Made by a program: the position numbers and the translations under genes
Origin: QKTW01 sp052161885
GTDB taxonomy: Bacteria; Bacteroidota; Bacteroidia; Chitinophagales; Chitinophagaceae
NCBI GenBank assembly: GCA_052161885.1
Contig: CP197396.1
Location: forward strand, 2,542,001-2,606,000
Direction of reading: 5' to 3'
DNA: 64,000 nt
Shown here: positions 61,945-64,000 of the stretch, in pieces
Numbering within the stretch: the stretch's first letter is position 1
Layout of the letters: every line of letters begins with the position of its first letter
Notes under the pieces: generated by a model
The model's database searches: none
Told to the model about the DNA's origin: nothing
Seen by the model: only the letters and a program-made list of their open reading frames with translations

Positions 61945-61952
61945 CAAAAATA
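61945..61952 (-). promoter_or_regulatory. TAnnTTTG -7 box of the polysaccharide operon
   Basis: TATTTTTG on the minus strand, with TTG 22 nt upstream of it. It is the only good promoter seen for the seven overlapping genes. Confidence 0.6.
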
Positions 61953-62027
61953 AATTAAAACATGATTTGACCTCCAATTATCATTCAAATGCTTCAACAG
62001 CAACATAATTCGCGCCCTATAATCATT

Positions 62028-62035
62028 TACATTTG
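62028..62035 (+). promoter_or_regulatory. TAnnTTTG -7 box of the divergent ligase/polymerase gene
   Basis: TACATTTG ends 5 nt before the ATG at 62041; likely leaderless. Confidence 0.55.
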
Positions 62036-62040
62036 TACCC

Positions 62041-63351
62041 ATGTTTCAGAAAGGCTGGCAACAAAGTTTTTTTCAGATCACATTGTGTATCCTGGCATTC
62101 ACCATATCGATGCCATTTATTTACGCAACTGTTTCAATAATGCTGGTAGCCTTTGCATGGATTGCTTATGGCAATTATAAAGAAAGACTGGGCACCTTCA
62201 TACGCCGGAAAGAATACTGGCCCTGGATGGCCTATTTTCTGCTGCATGCTGCCGGTACTGCCTACAGCCACAATACTGACCAGGCTTTGTTTGATCTCCA
62301 GTCCAAGTTAAGCTTCCTCGTGCTTCCGCTGCTGATAGGCGCAGGCATACCGCTTGATAAAGACAGGATTGAAAAAATTTTTATGGCATTTGTTTCCGGC
62401 ATTACAGCCACATCTATTTACTGCATGGGCAAAGCCGTATACCTGTATAATCAAACCCACGATACAAAGTATTTCTTTTACCATACGCTTATTAAAGGAC
62501 TGGAGGCAAATGCCGTGTATGTGGCATGGTACACTGCTTTTTCATTATCTGTATTGCTGCTTTTTAAGTGGAACCGCTTCTCCGGCAGGCTTGCAAAGGC
62601 AATCCGCATCCTCTATATTCTTCTCCAGGTCCTGTTTTTTATACTCCTGTCATCCAGGATGCTGCTTGTTGTCTTCCCCCTGGTGCTCATCTTTGTTTTT
62701 CTGTACCAGTATTTTGCACAAAGGCGGTTTTCAGCACTGAAACTGGTGGTCATAACAGGCGTAGCAGCTTTGTGCGCTGCAGGCATCGGGCTTACAGACA
62801 ATCCCATCCGTCAGCGCTACCAGGACATGCTCCATACAGACGTAAGCAGCGCCTACATCCAAAACTACAATCAGCAAGAGCCGGTATTTACCAATCTTAC
62901 CGTAAGACTTTTTGTATGGCGGATGGGGATGGACGAAATTAAAGACCGTAAACTCTGGCTTAAGGGTTGCGGAAACGGAGATGTAGCATTACTCCTCAAT
63001 GCCCGTATGAAAGCCGCCGGAATACCTGGTATGGATGGTAAAATATACCCGCGTTCAGACCTCTATAATATCAACCTGCACAATATGTACCTGCAGTCCC
63101 TTATGATGCTGGGCATACCGGGGCTGTTGTGTTTTCTCATTATTGTTATGCTGCCCTTTTTCCTGATGCGGAAGATGCGGTACGGCATATTTTACTTTCT
63201 TTTTCATTTCATTTCTGTTTTATTTATGCTCCAGGAAGCTGCTCTGCAGACGCAGGCTGGTATTATCTACTTTACATTTTTCTCTGTCGTATTTATCAAC
63301 AATTACTACACTTCTGTTAAAAAAACGAAGCAAGCGTCAATTGTTAATTAA
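62041..63351 (+). CDS. O-antigen ligase/polymerase family protein (WaaL/Wzy-like)
   Basis: A 436-residue membrane protein with ten or more helices and a periplasmic loop (about residues 250-345) containing RQRYQDML, LTVRLFVWRMGMDEI, LKGCGNGDV and NINLHNMYLQSLMMLGIPGL, the Wzy_C signature with the conserved His near the end of the loop. This is the second such protein in the locus; the signature fits ligases more closely, so this one may attach glycan to an acceptor while 56639 polymerises. That split is inference. Confidence 0.85.
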   Translation: MFQKGWQQSFFQITLCILAFTISMPFIYATVSIMLVAFAWIAYGNYKERLGTFIRRKEYWPWMAYFLLHAAGTAYSHNTDQALFDLQSKLSFLVLPLLIGAGIPLDKDRIEKIFMAFVSGITATSIYCMGKAVYLYNQTHDTKYFFYHTLIKGLEANAVYVAWYTAFSLSVLLLFKWNRFSGRLAKAIRILYILLQVLFFILLSSRMLLVVFPLVLIFVFLYQYFAQRRFSALKLVVITGVAALCAAGIGLTDNPIRQRYQDMLHTDVSSAYIQNYNQQEPVFTNLTVRLFVWRMGMDEIKDRKLWLKGCGNGDVALLLNARMKAAGIPGMDGKIYPRSDLYNINLHNMYLQSLMMLGIPGLLCFLIIVMLPFFLMRKMRYGIFYFLFHFISVLFMLQEAALQTQAGIIYFTFFSVVFINNYYTSVKKTKQASIVN

Positions 63352-63386
63352 TTGTAATTTTTTTCGCATCTTTGCGCGCATAATCT

Positions 63387-63410
63387 GAATCTGGCTTTTA
63401 TGCCGGATTC
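63387..63410 (+). other. Hairpin in the leader of the sugar transferase gene
   Basis: GAATCTGGC (63387-63395) pairs with GCCGGATTC (63402-63410), one G-U, loop TTTTAT, no T-tract. It lies downstream of a promoter-like CATCTTTG (63367-63374) and 41 nt before the ATG at 63452, so it would sit in the 5' leader. A regulatory role is possible but unproven. Confidence 0.4.
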
Positions 63411-63451
63411 TAATGACAGCCCAATTAACCTAACCCCTTTCAGAAGAAAAA

Positions 63452-64000
63452 ATGGAACGTCCTGTAGTCATACGATTCCCTAAAGAACGGGCCACGAAGA
63501 CTGTGCAGTCCCAGTCTGAAACTGCCGAAATACGTGAAATGTTCCGGGAGATCAGTCAGCGCTATGCAGTTTATCAGCAACCCGCTGCTTATTTCAGGAT
63601 CAAACGCCTGATAGATATATCTGTGGCTATGATTTTCATTACCCTCATCATGTCGTGGCTTTTCCCCATTGTTGCCCTGCTTATAAAACTTACTTCACGC
63701 GGTCCTGTATTTTTTATCCAGAAACGCACCGGCTATAAAGGTGTGGAATTTGACTGCTTTAAGTTTCGCACCATGTACCTGAACCCCGATGCAGATACCG
63801 TTCAGGCAAAAAGCAATGACAAAAGGATCACTTTTATCGGGAAGATGCTGCGTCTTACCCACCTTGATGAGACCCCTCAGCTTTTTAATGTACTGCTGGG
63901 CGATATGAGCATTGTAGGACCACGGCCGCATATGCTCTTCCATACACGTTATTACGGGCAAACAATCCCATACTACAACCTGCGGCATGAGGCAGTGCCC
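63452..64000 (+). CDS. Bacterial sugar transferase (phosphoglycosyl transferase), 3' partial
   Basis: A frame open from ATG 63452 to the window edge (183 codons so far). After about 50 residues it has the membrane re-entrant helix (RLIDISVAMIFITLIMSWLF), then the sugar transferase motifs: RGPVFFIQKRTGYKG, FKFRTMY, LDETPQLFNVLLGDMSIVGPRPHM. It is a small monotopic phosphoglycosyl transferase that loads a sugar-phosphate on undecaprenyl phosphate. It lacks the N-terminal four-helix part present in the enzyme at 16362, so the two probably serve different glycans or sugars. Confidence 0.92.
   Translation, partial: MERPVVIRFPKERATKTVQSQSETAEIREMFREISQRYAVYQQPAAYFRIKRLIDISVAMIFITLIMSWLFPIVALLIKLTSRGPVFFIQKRTGYKGVEFDCFKFRTMYLNPDADTVQAKSNDKRITFIGKMLRLTHLDETPQLFNVLLGDMSIVGPRPHMLFHTRYYGQTIPYYNLRHEAVP

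Noticed and set aside
1..64000. CRISPR arrays, tRNA or rRNA genes, prophage or integrative element
   Set aside because: No regularly spaced direct repeats, tRNA-like cloverleaf with CCA-type end, rRNA, integrase or phage structural gene was found on either strand by eye; covariance-model searches could not be run.

Overview
The window looks like a chromosomal segment from a member of the Bacteroidota, most likely the Chitinophagaceae. The evidence is four secreted proteins with type IX secretion (Por/T9SS) C-terminal sorting domains, recurrent Bacteroidota-type promoter boxes (TAnnTTTG) with almost no Shine-Dalgarno sequences, and many families typical of that group. It is mostly ordinary housekeeping DNA with short intergenic gaps. 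One insertion sequence, three genes that appear broken and one large polysaccharide locus stand out. I see no rRNA, tRNA, CRISPR array or prophage.

Layout. 1-6.7 kb: a secreted M4 metalloprotease (its start lies outside the window), cytochrome c maturation genes ccmB-ccmC-ccmD-like, glutamate dehydrogenase, and an M23 peptidase with a frameshifted signal peptide. 6.7-14.3 kb: a GbsR/MarR-like regulator co-directional with two paralogous small membrane proteins, then small conserved genes (DUF1653, a haem-binding protein, YaeR-like VOC protein, lipoprotein, DUF5995, a degenerate transglutaminase-like protein, CsbD). 14.4-17.8 kb: a sugar-related operon (Gfo/Idh/MocA oxidoreductase, lipoprotein, membrane phosphoglycosyl transferase). 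17.8-25.9 kb: mainly minus-strand genes (folC, tonB-like, a paiB-like gene with an amber codon, radical SAM protein, DUF1835 protein, outer-membrane beta-barrel). 26-28.6 kb: S1/P1 nuclease, a lipoprotein, and an IS982-family element inserted exactly at that lipoprotein's stop codon. 28.7-47.6 kb: eno, ftsB/divIC-like, a methyltransferase, proline dehydrogenase, T9SS proteins, topA, a SirB1-like protein, an HSDR_N-fold protein, an S41 protease, an N-acetylglucosamine kinase-like protein, recR, a MazG-like protein, a MoxR ATPase and a GT39-like protein. 47.7-53.4 kb: paaZ, an enoyl-CoA hydratase/isomerase and an extended SDR, suggesting aromatic (phenylacetyl-CoA) catabolism. 53.4-64 kb: a seven-gene minus-strand polysaccharide operon (Wzx, five glycosyltransferases, Wzy-like), facing a second O-antigen ligase/polymerase and a second initiating sugar transferase that runs off the window.

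How the parts connect. The two phosphoglycosyl transferases (16.4 and 63.5 kb), flippase, glycosyltransferases and two polymerase/ligase-like proteins make up most of a Wzx/Wzy-type surface polysaccharide pathway. The T9SS cargo, TonB-like protein, beta-barrel and lipoproteins describe the rest of the cell surface.

The most noteworthy unexplained patterns are: families of degenerate AT-rich word repeats that fill intergenic gaps; promoter boxes only 3-5 nt upstream of start codons, which suggests leaderless mRNAs; a 33-nt intergenic palindrome; and the regulator plus paired membrane-protein cassette. I found no clear new defence or metabolic system.
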